A stretch of 64,000 nucleotides of DNA, taken from JAJEDW01 sp963555775. GTDB taxonomy: Bacteria > Acidobacteriota > Terriglobia > 20CM-2-55-15. The DNA lies in NCBI GenBank assembly GCA_963555775.3, contig CAUVWY020000002.1:516508-580507 (forward strand), read 5' to 3'. This document shows, piece by piece, positions 1 through 8,614 of this stretch. Made by a program: the position numbers and the translations under genes. Positions within the stretch are counted from its first letter, which is position 1, and every line of letters begins with the position of its first letter. Under the pieces are notes generated by a model that was given only the letters and a program-made list of their open reading frames with translations, ran no database searches and had not been told where the DNA came from.

Positions 1-92
1 TCGGTGGCGCCTTGCTGCGCCATGGTTTGCGTCAGGCCAAGTGCTGTAACCGTCAGGAGCCCCAACAAGATTGTTCCCTGCTGTCGCGTCAT
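1..92 (-). CDS. N-terminus of a secreted protein (truncated by window edge)
   Basis: Only about 30 codons are inside the window. The minus-strand reading begins at an ATG (92-90) preceded by a strong GGAGGA ribosome site, and encodes a basic start, a leucine-rich hydrophobic stretch and a likely cleavage site (T-M-A-Q-Q), which is a classic Sec signal peptide. The protein is therefore exported, but its family cannot be told from this piece. It is divergent from the rsgA gene downstream. Confidence 0.5.
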   Translation of the reverse strand, partial: MTRQQGTILLGLLTVTALGLTQTMAQQGAT

Positions 93-443
93 TGAATCGT
101 CCTCCGGACTGTAGATGTTCAGGATTTATACTCCAGGTTGGGTCCAAACGAAAGCCCACAGCGCGTAGCGCGGGTACGGCAACACGCGATTTCTGGCGGT
201 GACCGCGTCGTTTGCGTGTTAGGGTGGTCCCGGGGAACCACGAGATGTCGTGTCGTTTCTGCGACTTATATGACTTCAGCCGCTGTCCTCTAGGGAGAAA
301 ACCGTCGCCAGGCAAGTCTGGTCGTGGCCATTAGTGCGTCTTGGGCGCCGCTTTCTCCACCGTCGATTCTTTTCTCCGGGTCGGTGTTGCGCTTCGTGCG
401 CCTCGTCGGATCTTTCCTACATCGTTATTCAGGAGAAATGCAG
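93..443. other. Intergenic region between divergent genes
   Basis: About 350 bases without a supported gene. The plus-strand reading frame of rsgA stays open back to a GTG at 324, but that extension has no ribosome site and does not resemble the RsgA N-terminus. A short imperfect hairpin (GTGGT / ACCAC arms, about 224-241) is present. Promoters for both divergent genes must lie here, but I could not identify convincing boxes. Confidence 0.4.
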
Positions 444-1514
444 GTGAACATCGAGGACATTGGTTGGAATTCAGCCTTCAACTTTCACTTCGAACAATTG
501 GAGCACGCGGACCTCGAGCCGGCGCGAATCGCGCGTCAGGACCGGCTTCGATATCAGGCGCTATCGACGGTCGGGGAAGTGGCCGCGGAAGTCTCGGGCC
601 GATTGCGGCGCCAGATGAAACGGTCATCGGACTTTCCAGCCGTCGGAGACTGGGTCGCTCTGAGACGGAAGTCGGAAGTTGCCAGAATCGAAGCCGTTCT
701 TCCTCGCAAGAGTGAGTTTTCACGCCGGCGCGCCGGAGGCAGGACCGATAAACAGGTGCTTGCCGCGAACCTGGACACGGTGTTTCTGGTGGTGGGGCTT
801 GACGGCGACTACAACCTCCGACGGATCGAGCGGTACGTCCACCTGTCGCGGGAAAGCGGCGCGACTCCCGTCGTGATCCTGAACAAGGTCGATTTGTGCG
901 GCAACCTTGCGGCTACGATTCGTGAAGTCGGGCAAGTCGCCTCCGCGTGTGAAATTCACGCCTTGTGTGCGAAAGACGGGACGGGCCTGACGATCCTCGA
1001 CCGTTACCTGACCCGGGGGAGCACCGTAGCGCTGCTCGGCTCGTCGGGCGTGGGCAAGTCGACGATCGTCAATCGGCTTCTTGGGAGCAACCGGCAGAAA
1101 GTGTCCGACGTGCGCGAGGACGATTCGCGCGGCCGGCACACAACGGTGCGGCGGGAGTTGATTGTTCTTCCGGGCGGCGGAGCGCTCATCGACACTCCCG
1201 GACTTCGCGAGTTGAGGCTTTTGGGAGACGAAGAAACACTCGGCGCCACATTCGCCGACATCGAAGCCTTTGCCGCCCTCTGCAGGTTCGCCGATTGCGT
1301 GCACGATCGGGCGCCGGGATGTGCGGTACGCGGCGCGTTGGAACAGGGGAAACTGGATGTGGGCCGGTACCTGAGTTATCTCAAGCTGCAACGGGAACTC
1401 CAAACCGCGGCCAGACAGCACGACCCGCATGAGGTTCGTGCCCGGGAGCTCCGATTCTCGAAGATGGCCCGCGGAGCCTCCCGAATGAAACAACCAAACA
1501 GTGAAGATCGTTGA
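444..1514 (+). CDS. rsgA: Ribosome small subunit-dependent GTPase A (RsgA/YjeQ)
   Basis: Cytoplasmic circularly permuted GTPase that acts in late 30S subunit maturation. The permuted motif order is visible: N-K-V-D (G4) at about residues 147-150, then the P-loop G-S-S-G-V-G-K-S at 199-206, R-H-T-T (G2) near 232 and D-T-P-G-L (G3) at 250-254. A C-terminal zinc knuckle follows (C280, C285, H287, C293), and the N-terminal part is the expected OB-fold region. I chose the GTG at 444 because AGGAG at 431-435 lies 8 bases upstream and the resulting N-terminus (V-N-I-E-D-I-G-W-N) is typical of the family. An ATG at 438 is in frame but too close to that site. The length (356 aa) is normal. Confidence 0.96.
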   Translation: MNIEDIGWNSAFNFHFEQLEHADLEPARIARQDRLRYQALSTVGEVAAEVSGRLRRQMKRSSDFPAVGDWVALRRKSEVARIEAVLPRKSEFSRRRAGGRTDKQVLAANLDTVFLVVGLDGDYNLRRIERYVHLSRESGATPVVILNKVDLCGNLAATIREVGQVASACEIHALCAKDGTGLTILDRYLTRGSTVALLGSSGVGKSTIVNRLLGSNRQKVSDVREDDSRGRHTTVRRELIVLPGGGALIDTPGLRELRLLGDEETLGATFADIEAFAALCRFADCVHDRAPGCAVRGALEQGKLDVGRYLSYLKLQRELQTAARQHDPHEVRARELRFSKMARGASRMKQPNSEDR

Positions 1515-1680
1515 TTCGGCTATTCCAATGTCCATCAGGGGCTGCCCGATACCGGATTTGGCCGCCACCCCCCTCCGTGTCGGATGACGGAATCATGCTA
1601 CTCGCCGCGGTTTACCGGTTGGTCCGGGCTCATCGAGTGGAACGTCCTCCACCGTGCCAACGCGCAAATTGCGATTTCGC

Positions 1681-1709
1681 TTGAGTTCGAATAGGATCTA
1701 ACATTATCT
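1681..1709 (+). promoter_or_regulatory. Candidate sigma-70 promoter
   Basis: TTGAGT (1681-1686) and TTATCT (1704-1709) are separated by 17 bases, about 47 bases ahead of the ATG at 1756. Both boxes deviate from consensus. The call rests on spacing and position only. Confidence 0.3.
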
Positions 1710-1755
1710 AGTCGAAAGCCTGTTGTCACTTGGGCTCGAAAGGGAATTGCGACTC

Positions 1756-2574
1756 ATGCAAAGCGCATCGGGTAGAGGCCTGTTTTGGGCCGTTCTGTTG
1801 ACGATCGGAGTTCTGGTTATCGCCACTTCGGCTTCCGCCCAGGGATTTCGAACCGAGTTTCCGCGGACTCCTCAGGGTTCACCCAACTTGACCGGCGTCT
1901 GGCAGGCCCTCGGCAACGCGTACTGGGATATCGAACCTCACGTCGCCGACTATGCGGTCCTTCCCGAATTGGGCGCGCAGTTCGCAATTCCTCCCGGCCA
2001 GGGCGTTGTGGAAGGCGGAGAAATCCCCTACTTGCCCGACGCGCTGGCACAAAGAGACGAGAACTTCGCAAACCGCCTTGGCAATGACCCGGAAGCCAAG
2101 TGCTACCTGGGCGGCGTGCCGCGATCGACGTACATGCCAAATCCCTTCCAGATCTTGCAGGGCGACTCGAACGTCATCATTGTGTATCAGTTCGCTGCCG
2201 CGCTGCGGAACATCCACGTGGGTGGAACGCGCGAAGCGCCCATCGACACGTGGATGGGATGGTCGAATGGCAACTGGGAAGGGGACACCTTTGTCGTGGA
2301 CGTCACCGGAGTGAACGGCGTGACGTGGCTGGATCGGGCGGGGAACTTTACGAGCAACATGGCCCGCATCCAGGAACGGTACACGCCCATGGGGCCAAAT
2401 CATTTGCAGTACGAGGTCACCATTACGGATCCCACGATTTATTCGCGGCCATGGACGATCAGCCTGCCGCTGTACCGCCGTGTCGAGAGCGATTTTCAGT
2501 TTTTGGAATTCAAGTGTGTCCAGTTTTCGGAAGAGATACTATATGGGCATCTGCGGAAGCCGTCCGAGGACTAG
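1756..2574 (+). CDS. Secreted protein of the W-E-G-D-T-L-V family, function unknown
   Basis: A 272-aa exported protein. It has a signal peptide (about residues 1-28, ending A-S-A), then the family opening P-N-L-T-G-V-W (about 43-49), a cysteine in C-Y-L-G-G-V-P-R (C116), the signature W-E-G-D-T-F-V (174-180) and a second cysteine near the end (F-K-C). The two cysteines recur at the same places in all six paralogues here, which suggests a disulfide. The ATG at 1756 is preferred over an upstream in-frame TTG at 1723 because AGGGA lies 10 bases ahead of it. First gene of a cluster with the next two. No enzyme motif is recognised and the biochemical role is unknown. Confidence 0.8.
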   Translation: MQSASGRGLFWAVLLTIGVLVIATSASAQGFRTEFPRTPQGSPNLTGVWQALGNAYWDIEPHVADYAVLPELGAQFAIPPGQGVVEGGEIPYLPDALAQRDENFANRLGNDPEAKCYLGGVPRSTYMPNPFQILQGDSNVIIVYQFAAALRNIHVGGTREAPIDTWMGWSNGNWEGDTFVVDVTGVNGVTWLDRAGNFTSNMARIQERYTPMGPNHLQYEVTITDPTIYSRPWTISLPLYRRVESDFQFLEFKCVQFSEEILYGHLRKPSED

Positions 2575-2597
2575 TCTGAGGGTTAATGGGGGTTGAG

Positions 2598-3563
2598 ATG
2601 ATTCGACGAACAATAGAGATAATGGGTGCCGTAGCCGTTGCGGTCGTGCTTGTCGCTCCTTCGACACTTGCGGCGCAGAGTCAGCGAACAGCGTGGGGAG
2701 ATCCTGACATTTCCGGCTACTTCACCACTTCCTCCGTGGTCCCGCTGGAGCGTCCCCGCGAGTTGGGCGAGCAGGAGTTTTATTCTCCTGAAGAAGCCGC
2801 TGCACGGGCGGCCGCGCGTCTGGCCCCGCGCGAGGGTCCTCCGGAACGAGATCGTGGAACCAGATCCGACGTCCACTATGACTTCGACCAGTTCGGACTC
2901 AGCCAGTTCCAGAACGAAGTTGCGACGAACACGCGTACCTCCATCGTTACGGATCCACCGAATGGTCGCCTTCCGGAATCGGTGGATGCCGCTGTGGAGC
3001 GTCGCGAAGCACGAAACGAAGCTCGAAGAGGCCATGAATTCGACGGTCCCGAAAATCGGTCGCTGACCGAGCGCTGCATCGTCTGGTCGAGCACCCTGCC
3101 TCCGATCCTTCCGGGCGGCTACAACAGCAACATGCAGATCTTCCAGAGCCCCGGGTACGTGATGATTCAGGCGGAGATGGGCGATCCCCGCATCATTCCT
3201 ACCGACGGCGGGGAACACGCCGCGGGAAACCTCCAGCAGTGGAACGGCGTTTCGGTCGGTCGTTGGGAAGGAGAGACGCTCGTCGTCGAGACCACCAACT
3301 TCCATGAGCAGGCGGCCTGGAGAGGCTCCAGCAAGAACATGAAGGTGACCGAACGAATCACGCGCATCGACGACAGCACCGTCGAATACGGGTTCACCGT
3401 GGACGATGCCGAAACGTGGTCCGCGCCGTGGTCGGGCGTCTATCCTTTGGCTGCGATTGACGGTCCGCTTTACGAGTACGCCTGTCACGAGGGCAATTAC
3501 GGAATTGCAAACATCCTGTCCGGCCAGCGTGCTGAAGAAGCCCGTCAGGCCTCCGGGCAGTAG
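2598..3563 (+). CDS. Secreted protein of the W-E-G-D-T-L-V family, function unknown
   Basis: A 321-aa exported paralogue. It has a signal peptide ending near T-L-A-A-Q, the opening D-P-D-I-S-G-Y-F, an Arg/Glu-rich stretch (about 50-80), the first conserved cysteine in E-R-C, then G-R-W-E-G-E-T-L-V-V-E-T and a final Y-A-C. The start is taken at ATG 2598, with GGGGG 5 bases upstream. ATG 2586 is also in frame but its GAGGG is only 3 bases away. It follows the previous gene by 23 bases, so the two are probably co-transcribed. Function unknown. Confidence 0.78.
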   Translation: MIRRTIEIMGAVAVAVVLVAPSTLAAQSQRTAWGDPDISGYFTTSSVVPLERPRELGEQEFYSPEEAAARAAARLAPREGPPERDRGTRSDVHYDFDQFGLSQFQNEVATNTRTSIVTDPPNGRLPESVDAAVERREARNEARRGHEFDGPENRSLTERCIVWSSTLPPILPGGYNSNMQIFQSPGYVMIQAEMGDPRIIPTDGGEHAAGNLQQWNGVSVGRWEGETLVVETTNFHEQAAWRGSSKNMKVTERITRIDDSTVEYGFTVDDAETWSAPWSGVYPLAAIDGPLYEYACHEGNYGIANILSGQRAEEARQASGQ

Positions 3564-3628
3564 TGACCGCCGGTTTGCCGAGCGAATTGTCGAGGAGCAT
3601 TTTCGAAGAGCATTTTGAGGAGAAAACG

Positions 3629-4036
3629 ATGCGTGGGATAAGGTTTTCCATGGCTGTGCTGCTGTCGTGTGGGCTCCTGTCCATGGTCGCTACAACGTCC
3701 ACTTCGGCCCATCATGCATTCGCGACCGAGTTCGACGCCGAACGGCCTATCGAGTTTACGGGCACGGTGACACGGGTCGAGTTGATCAATCCGCATTCGT
3801 GGATTCATCTCGACGTCGAGAGCGACGATGGCACCGTTACGAGTTGGATGGTCGAAGGCGGCAGCCCGAACGCTCTGTTGCGCCGTGGCATTGACCGCAA
3901 TACGATTCCGATCGGCGCCGAACTGTACGTCGACGGCTATGGCTCGCGCGACGGTGAGAACAAGGCCGTGGGCGTGGACATGAGTTTTGCCGACGGTTCT
4001 CCGTTGTTCTTCGGAGGCACCCAGCGGGACAACTGA
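3629..4036 (+). CDS. DUF6152 family secreted protein
   Basis: A 135-aa small exported protein. The signal peptide ends at T-S-T-S-A, so the predicted mature protein starts with H-H-A-F. A conserved I-N-P-H-S-W motif follows about 30 residues later. This His-His start plus N-P-H is shared by all four DUF6152 copies in the window and could bind a metal (inference). The ATG at 3629 has GAGGAG upstream; the open frame extends earlier without support. It lies 65 bases after the preceding W-E-G-D-T-L-V gene, and a terminator follows it. Confidence 0.82.
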   Translation: MRGIRFSMAVLLSCGLLSMVATTSTSAHHAFATEFDAERPIEFTGTVTRVELINPHSWIHLDVESDDGTVTSWMVEGGSPNALLRRGIDRNTIPIGAELYVDGYGSRDGENKAVGVDMSFADGSPLFFGGTQRDN

Positions 4037-4057
4037 CGAATGACGGGTATTGCGAGA

Positions 4058-4104
4058 AGCGGGATGGTGAGGTTTCCTGACCTCCGAATCCCGCTTTTCT
4101 GTTA
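4058..4104 (+). terminator. Rho-independent terminator
   Basis: AGCGGGAT (4058-4065) pairs with ATCCCGCT (4088-4095), and an inner GAGGT/ACCTC pair extends the stem. TTTCTGTTAT follows. It closes the first secreted-protein cluster just before the molybdo-hydroxylase genes, so the latter probably have their own promoter or depend on read-through. Confidence 0.7.
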
Positions 4105-4140
4105 TACAGGAGACGTTGTCGAGAAGCCGAAGGAGCAAGA

Positions 4141-4638
4141 ATGAGCGAAATAACACTGACCGTGAACGGGGAAAACCGTACCGTGGATGTCGAGCCGACG
4201 ACTCCACTGCTCTATATCCTGCGTAACGATCTCGGACTCGAAGGTCCGCGTTTCGGTTGCGGGCTGGGGCAGTGCGGCGCTTGTACCGTGCTCGTCGACG
4301 GTCGTGCCGTCCGATCGTGCGTGACGCCGACGGCAAATGTCACCGGCCGGATCACGACGCTGGAGGGGCTGTCGAACGATGGCGTATTGGACCCCCTGCA
4401 ACAGGCCTGGATCGACGAACAGGTCCCACAGTGCGGCTTCTGCCAGAACGGTCAGATCATGACCGCGAAGGCCTTGCTGGACCGGAATCCGAATCCAACC
4501 GATGCCGAGATCCGTCAGGGGATGAATGGCACGTTGTGCCGCTGTATGACCTATTACCGGATACAGGCGGCAATCAAACGTGCGGCGCAATCGATTGCGG
4601 CCGATGCGTCCAGTTCGGAAGAGGAGGTGCTGGCATGA
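4141..4638 (+). CDS. (2Fe-2S)-binding subunit of a molybdenum hydroxylase
   Basis: Small electron-transfer subunit of the xanthine oxidase family (IorA / aldehyde oxidoreductase small-subunit type), 165 aa. The plant-type cluster uses C40, C45, C48 and C60. The second, all-helical cluster uses C98, C101, C133 and C135 (C-G-F-C and C-R-C). It passes electrons from the molybdenum centre of the large subunit encoded next, with which it overlaps by 4 bases (ATGA). There is no separate FAD-subunit gene nearby, as in isoquinoline-oxidoreductase-like enzymes, which use a cytochrome or other acceptor. The substrate cannot be inferred. Confidence 0.93.
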   Translation: MSEITLTVNGENRTVDVEPTTPLLYILRNDLGLEGPRFGCGLGQCGACTVLVDGRAVRSCVTPTANVTGRITTLEGLSNDGVLDPLQQAWIDEQVPQCGFCQNGQIMTAKALLDRNPNPTDAEIRQGMNGTLCRCMTYYRIQAAIKRAAQSIAADASSSEEEVLA

Positions 4639-7019
4639 CCCCCTTCGCGAACGTATCGCAAGAAATCGAAGACGCACTCGAACGATCGGCAGGGATCTCC
4701 CGCCGGAATTTCCTGAAAGGTTCGGGTTTCCTGGTCGTCAGTCTCAGTACGGGGGCGGTCGCCGGCCGGCCCCAAGACGCGGAAGCGCAGGCCGCGGGTC
4801 CCTATCCCTATCCCGACTTCCGGCAGCTCGACTCCTGGGTCGTTATTAACGACGACAATACGGCCACCTTTTACGTCGGAAAGACCGACGGCGGTCAGGG
4901 CACCGGCACGGCGTTCCGGCAGATGATGTGCGATGAACTGGATCTTCGCTTCGACCAGAGTTCGCTGATCATGGGCCGTACCGATACGACCGTCGATCAG
5001 GGGGGCTCGGGCGGTTCGGACGCGATTCAGACCGATGGGTGGCCGATGCGGCGCGTGGCGGCCGAGGCGCGCCGGGTCTTGCTGGAAATGGCCTCGGACC
5101 GTTTCAACGTTCCGCTGGCCGAGCTTGAGGTTTCGGAGGGCGTGATCGTTGTCGCAGGCGATCCGGCGCGGCGTGTCACGTACGGCGAACTCGTTGGCGG
5201 GCGGCGATTCAACGTCGCCCTCACGGGCAACAACATCAATTCGACAACCGGCGTGGCCGAGGTGAAGCCCGTTCGGGACCTCCGCATCGTTGGCCAGTCG
5301 ATCGAGCGGTACGACATTCCACCAAAGGTTGACGGTTCACTCCGATGGGCCGTTGGCGTCCGGCTTCCCGGCATGGTGCATGCACGAAACGTGCGGCCAC
5401 CGCTGGCCGGAGCCCGGCTGGTGAGTATCGACGAATCGTCGGTTCGCGATCTTCCCGGTTTCATTCAGGTCGTCAGCCGGGGCAACTACGTCGCTGTTGT
5501 GTGCGAAAGGGAAGAGCAGGCGATCGATGCGGCGCGCGCGCTCGCCCTCGAATGGGAGCGTCCGGCGACGGCGCCATTCCCCTCATCCGAAGGCCTTTTC
5601 ACGTTCATGCGCGACGCTACGCCGTCGTCGACGACGCGGACCGGCGCCGCCAATGTCGAGGGTGACCCGGATGGCGCGCTTGCAGACGCGGCGACTGTCG
5701 TCGAGGCGGAGTACGAGATCGGGTTTCAGGGACACACCGCGATTGGGCCGGCACACGCGCTGGCGGATCCATCCGACGGGCAGATGACGATCTATTCGAA
5801 CGACATGAAGTCGTACGGCCTGCGCAACGGCGTTGCCGAGTTTCTCGAAATGCCGCCCGAGCAGGTTCGTGTGATTTACATGGACGGCCCTCAGGTCTAC
5901 GGTCGCACGGCCGCCGACGATGCGGGCTTTGAAGCTGCATATCTGGCCCGGGAAATCGGCCGTCCGGTTCGCGTCCAGTGGATGAGAGACGAAGAAACAG
6001 CTTGGGACACCAAGGGTCCGGCGTTCACGTTCGATCTCCGCGGCGGATTGGATGGCGACGGCAACCTTGTCGCCCTGGAGTACCGCGCGCGCGTCGCCGA
6101 CTATGCCCATATCGGCTACAACGAGCCCGATACCGTTTTGATCGCACAACTGATGGGTATTCGCAGGCCGAATCCCGCGCCGGGTGGCGCGGGGCCGCCG
6201 GCTGAGATGTACGCGATCCCGAACCGGCGCCGGGAGACCGAGGTCGTGCCCATGCCCTTGAATTTCGAAACGCCGCTCCGTCTGGGTAATCTCCGCGACC
6301 CCAACGGTCCGCAGACGACGTTTGCGGGCGAGGCGTTCTTCGATGAACTGGCAGCGGCCGCCAATGCGGATCCGGTGGAATTCCGGCTGAGGCACATTCG
6401 CGCCGGCGAGGGGGATGACAATCAGTTTCGGAGGGCCCGCTCCATTGCGGTCATCGAAGCGGCCGCCCAGGCCTATGGTTGGGATACCCGTCCGTCGCCC
6501 CGGCCGGTGGGTGAAGGAAGCATTCTGACCGGACGCGGGGTGTCGTACTGCTACCGCAGTTCGACCCTCGTCGCGGAAATTGCCGAAGTCGAGGTAAACC
6601 GCGAGACCGGACACGTATGGGTCAAGCGGCTGGTCTGCGCTCATGACTGCGGGCTTGTCATCAATCCCGACGGACTGCGCAACACCATTGAAGGCAATCT
6701 GCTCCATGGACTGAGCCGTGCGCTGCACGAAGAAGTTCAATTCGACACCGAGAAAGTAACCAGCGTGGACTGGATCACTCACCCGACGCTCCGGCACGCG
6801 GACACCCCCGAACAAATCGACGTCGTCCTTGTCAACGGGGATCCGAATCCGGACCGGGACGATCTGCCCCACTACGGGGCGGGTGAAGCGGCACTCAAAC
6901 CAATGATCGGGGCCGTCGCCAACGCAATCCACGACGCCACCGGCGTGCGGGTCCGTCGCGCTCCGTTCCGGAGCGACCGTGTGCTTGCCGCGCTTCGGGC
7001 AGCGGGTGTGTCGGCGTAA
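4635..7019 (+). CDS. Molybdopterin-dependent aldehyde/xanthine-oxidase-family large subunit, TAT-exported
   Basis: A 794-aa molybdenum-binding subunit (IorB-like). It starts at ATG 4635 inside the stop of the small subunit, which gives translational coupling. A twin-arginine signal (R-R-N-F-L-K-G, about 23-29) predicts export of the folded complex to the periplasm. Two molybdopterin-binding halves follow. The C-terminal G-A-G-E-A-A-L places the catalytic glutamate at about residue 751, as in xanthine oxidase. It is followed by a 177-base gap. Hydroxylation of an aldehyde or N-heterocycle is the expected chemistry; the substrate is unknown. Linkage to the DUF6152 cluster is discussed in the findings. 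Confidence 0.92.
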   Translation: MTPFANVSQEIEDALERSAGISRRNFLKGSGFLVVSLSTGAVAGRPQDAEAQAAGPYPYPDFRQLDSWVVINDDNTATFYVGKTDGGQGTGTAFRQMMCDELDLRFDQSSLIMGRTDTTVDQGGSGGSDAIQTDGWPMRRVAAEARRVLLEMASDRFNVPLAELEVSEGVIVVAGDPARRVTYGELVGGRRFNVALTGNNINSTTGVAEVKPVRDLRIVGQSIERYDIPPKVDGSLRWAVGVRLPGMVHARNVRPPLAGARLVSIDESSVRDLPGFIQVVSRGNYVAVVCEREEQAIDAARALALEWERPATAPFPSSEGLFTFMRDATPSSTTRTGAANVEGDPDGALADAATVVEAEYEIGFQGHTAIGPAHALADPSDGQMTIYSNDMKSYGLRNGVAEFLEMPPEQVRVIYMDGPQVYGRTAADDAGFEAAYLAREIGRPVRVQWMRDEETAWDTKGPAFTFDLRGGLDGDGNLVALEYRARVADYAHIGYNEPDTVLIAQLMGIRRPNPAPGGAGPPAEMYAIPNRRRETEVVPMPLNFETPLRLGNLRDPNGPQTTFAGEAFFDELAAAANADPVEFRLRHIRAGEGDDNQFRRARSIAVIEAAAQAYGWDTRPSPRPVGEGSILTGRGVSYCYRSSTLVAEIAEVEVNRETGHVWVKRLVCAHDCGLVINPDGLRNTIEGNLLHGLSRALHEEVQFDTEKVTSVDWITHPTLRHADTPEQIDVVLVNGDPNPDRDDLPHYGAGEAALKPMIGAVANAIHDATGVRVRRAPFRSDRVLAALRAAGVSA

Positions 7020-7196
7020 ATACCGCAAAGGAGCGCCGTTCGGTTCCATTCGAATACAGGGTAGGGCGCCGTTTCCTGTGTTCAACGAACACGGACGTTC
7101 GGCTCCATCACGTTGCTTCAGTCTCGGGAAATGATCGATTCCAGCTAGGGCATTCAGTGCCTCGAATGCTCTTGACGCATGGTTCCGGCTATCCGG

Positions 7197-7610
7197 CTAT
7201 CTCTTTCTGCCGACGTAGGTCGACGGCGAGATCACCAGATCCTGGAATTTTCGCAGCAACTCGCGGTCAAAACTGATGAGTCTGGAATTCCGTTGGATGG
7301 CGAGCGATACAAACAGGGTGTCGTAAACGGCCACATTCCACTCGACCGCGAGTTGAAGCGCTTGTGCTGTCAACTGTGGCGCCGAAACGATTTCAGTCAC
7401 AAGCGCTTCCCCGTCGTGAAGCAAAGCCGTCGCGTGATCGAGCGCAACATCGCGGTTCTTGACCCATTGCCAGAGGACATTGGCAAACTCAGCGAAAAAG
7501 GAATCCGGAACGATTATATCTGCTGGTTTTTGAAGGGCCCTGATCGCATCGTCCCTGAACGGTTCCACTCCGAGAAGAGCGTATACCAGCACCATCGTGT
7601 CGAAGACCAT
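7197..7610 (-). CDS. vapC: PIN-domain ribonuclease toxin (VapC/FitB type)
   Basis: A 137-aa PIN domain. The acidic residues expected to bind Mg/Mn are in place: D4 (V-F-D-T), E41, D97 (V-Y-D-T-L) and D115 (S-F-D-R-E). These toxins cleave RNA, often tRNA or rRNA. It lies 14 bases downstream of the ribbon-helix-helix antitoxin gene in one operon, the usual antitoxin-first order. It appears full length, so the pair is probably functional. The autoregulated promoter should lie in 7850-8051. Confidence 0.88.
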   Translation of the reverse strand: MVFDTMVLVYALLGVEPFRDDAIRALQKPADIIVPDSFFAEFANVLWQWVKNRDVALDHATALLHDGEALVTEIVSAPQLTAQALQLAVEWNVAVYDTLFVSLAIQRNSRLISFDRELLRKFQDLVISPSTYVGRKR

Positions 7611-7624
7611 GGGCTCCTATGCTC

Positions 7625-7849
7625 TCACTTGCGGCCGGTCTGGCGCCAGCGGTCGACCTCGCCGGGTTTCGGTGCAACGGCATCGTCCCACTGGCGGCGG
7701 ACCCGGTCCAACAGTTCGGATCTCTTGGTGTATCTCGATTGCAGGAGAAGCCTCAATTCCTGTTCCATGGAGCGGCCGTGTCTGAAAGCGGTCTCCTTGA
7801 GCCGTTCCATCAGGTCGTCGGGCAGGTTCCGAATCGTGAGCGATGCCAT
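7625..7849 (-). CDS. Ribbon-helix-helix antitoxin (FitA/Arc-type)
   Basis: A 74-aa DNA-binding antitoxin. The N-terminal T-I-R-N-L-P-D-D-L strand and the following helices (L-K-E-T-A-x-R-H-G-R-S-M-E-Q-E) are the FitA-like ribbon-helix-helix. The C-terminal tail (about 45-74) is basic/acidic and probably wraps the toxin. I use the ATG at 7849, because the in-frame extension upstream has no family resemblance. AGAGG lies ahead. It is translated just before vapC, whose product it neutralises, and very likely represses its own promoter. Confidence 0.87.
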   Translation of the reverse strand: MASLTIRNLPDDLMERLKETAFRHGRSMEQELRLLLQSRYTKRSELLDRVRRQWDDAVAPKPGEVDRWRQTGRK

Positions 7850-8051
7850 GGTTGCGCCTCTGTGACCGAAGTGTAGGCTCGGCAGTGGAAAAATGCAAGC
7901 ACTTTGCCAGCAGATGTCGATGTCGTCATCGAATAATTCGGAACTCCGCACGGGGACCATGCGTTGACTTGTGATTCCTCGTGTCCGGGGGTCGATACGA
8001 AAACTGTCGAGTTCACAGTCGGACAGAGCGAACCGTCCGAAAAACGGTTGG

Positions 8052-8606
8052 TTACGGTGTCGAACGAGCGGGAAGGTCTTCGGGCGTGTTGAGATTTCGG
8101 AACATGCCCGCGGAGAATCCCGATTCAAGAAACTGCCCCTCGGTGATTCCATCGTGCGTCACGTACTGTAAAAGCCCTCGAAGCGAGCGCTCACCCGAAT
8201 CCAGATAAGCATCGATTGCCGTCAACAGGTTGCGCCGAAGACCAAGGCAAAGCGGTGGCGGTCCGCCTATCGAGCAGGCGACGAAGCCGGTGGGGGATTC
8301 GCCGAGGCGGTCGGCGAGATAGCGCAGAAAGGCGGATTCAATGTAGGGCAGATCCACGGCTACAATCAGGTTGTCCCTGGTTGTTGTTGCTGCCAGTGCC
8401 GTTGCGATGCCTTCGACGGGTCCCCGGCCCGGATTCCTGTCGAGAAGCCCGTCGCGACCGACGATCCGAACGGAATCCGCCACGGTGCCAATCGTGCGGG
8501 TCATGTGGTCGAGCAGCGTGTTCCCGTTCCAGGGTAGAAGCGCCTTGTCGGTCCCCATGCGCCGGCTTTTTCCGCCGGCAAGGACGAATCCCGTGAGCGC
8601 AGGCAT
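8052..8606 (-). CDS. mobA: Molybdenum cofactor guanylyltransferase (MobA-like)
   Basis: A 184-aa nucleotidyltransferase that attaches a nucleotide to molybdopterin. The N-terminal L-A-G-G-K-S-R-R-M-G-T-D-K-A (9-22) is the GTP-binding signature of MobA, and V-D-L-P (84-87) is the metal-binding loop. The double glycine favours GTP over CTP, that is MobA rather than MocA, although hydroxylases of the xanthine-oxidase family normally carry the cytosine form. It starts 8 bases after the stop of a secreted-protein gene and has no clear ribosome site, so it is probably translated by re-initiation as the last gene of that operon. Confidence 0.88.
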   Translation of the reverse strand: MPALTGFVLAGGKSRRMGTDKALLPWNGNTLLDHMTRTIGTVADSVRIVGRDGLLDRNPGRGPVEGIATALAATTTRDNLIVAVDLPYIESAFLRYLADRLGESPTGFVACSIGGPPPLCLGLRRNLLTAIDAYLDSGERSLRGLLQYVTHDGITEGQFLESGFSAGMFRNLNTPEDLPARSTP

Positions 8607-8614
8607 GATTCGAT

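Noticed and set aside
324..443. N-terminal extension of rsgA to GTG 324
   Set aside because: No ribosome site and no similarity to RsgA N-termini. GTG 444 has AGGAG at the right distance.
720..1568. Long minus-strand frame opposite rsgA (and similar long antisense frames at 5583-7085, 22245-23540, 30649-32322, 50764-52452)
   Set aside because: They are mirror frames of GC-rich genes with clear family motifs on the other strand. No ribosome sites or protein-family features.
7077..7092. Hairpin GTGTTC-AAC-GAACAC after the molybdo-hydroxylase
   Set aside because: No U-run and only six base pairs; too weak for a terminator call.
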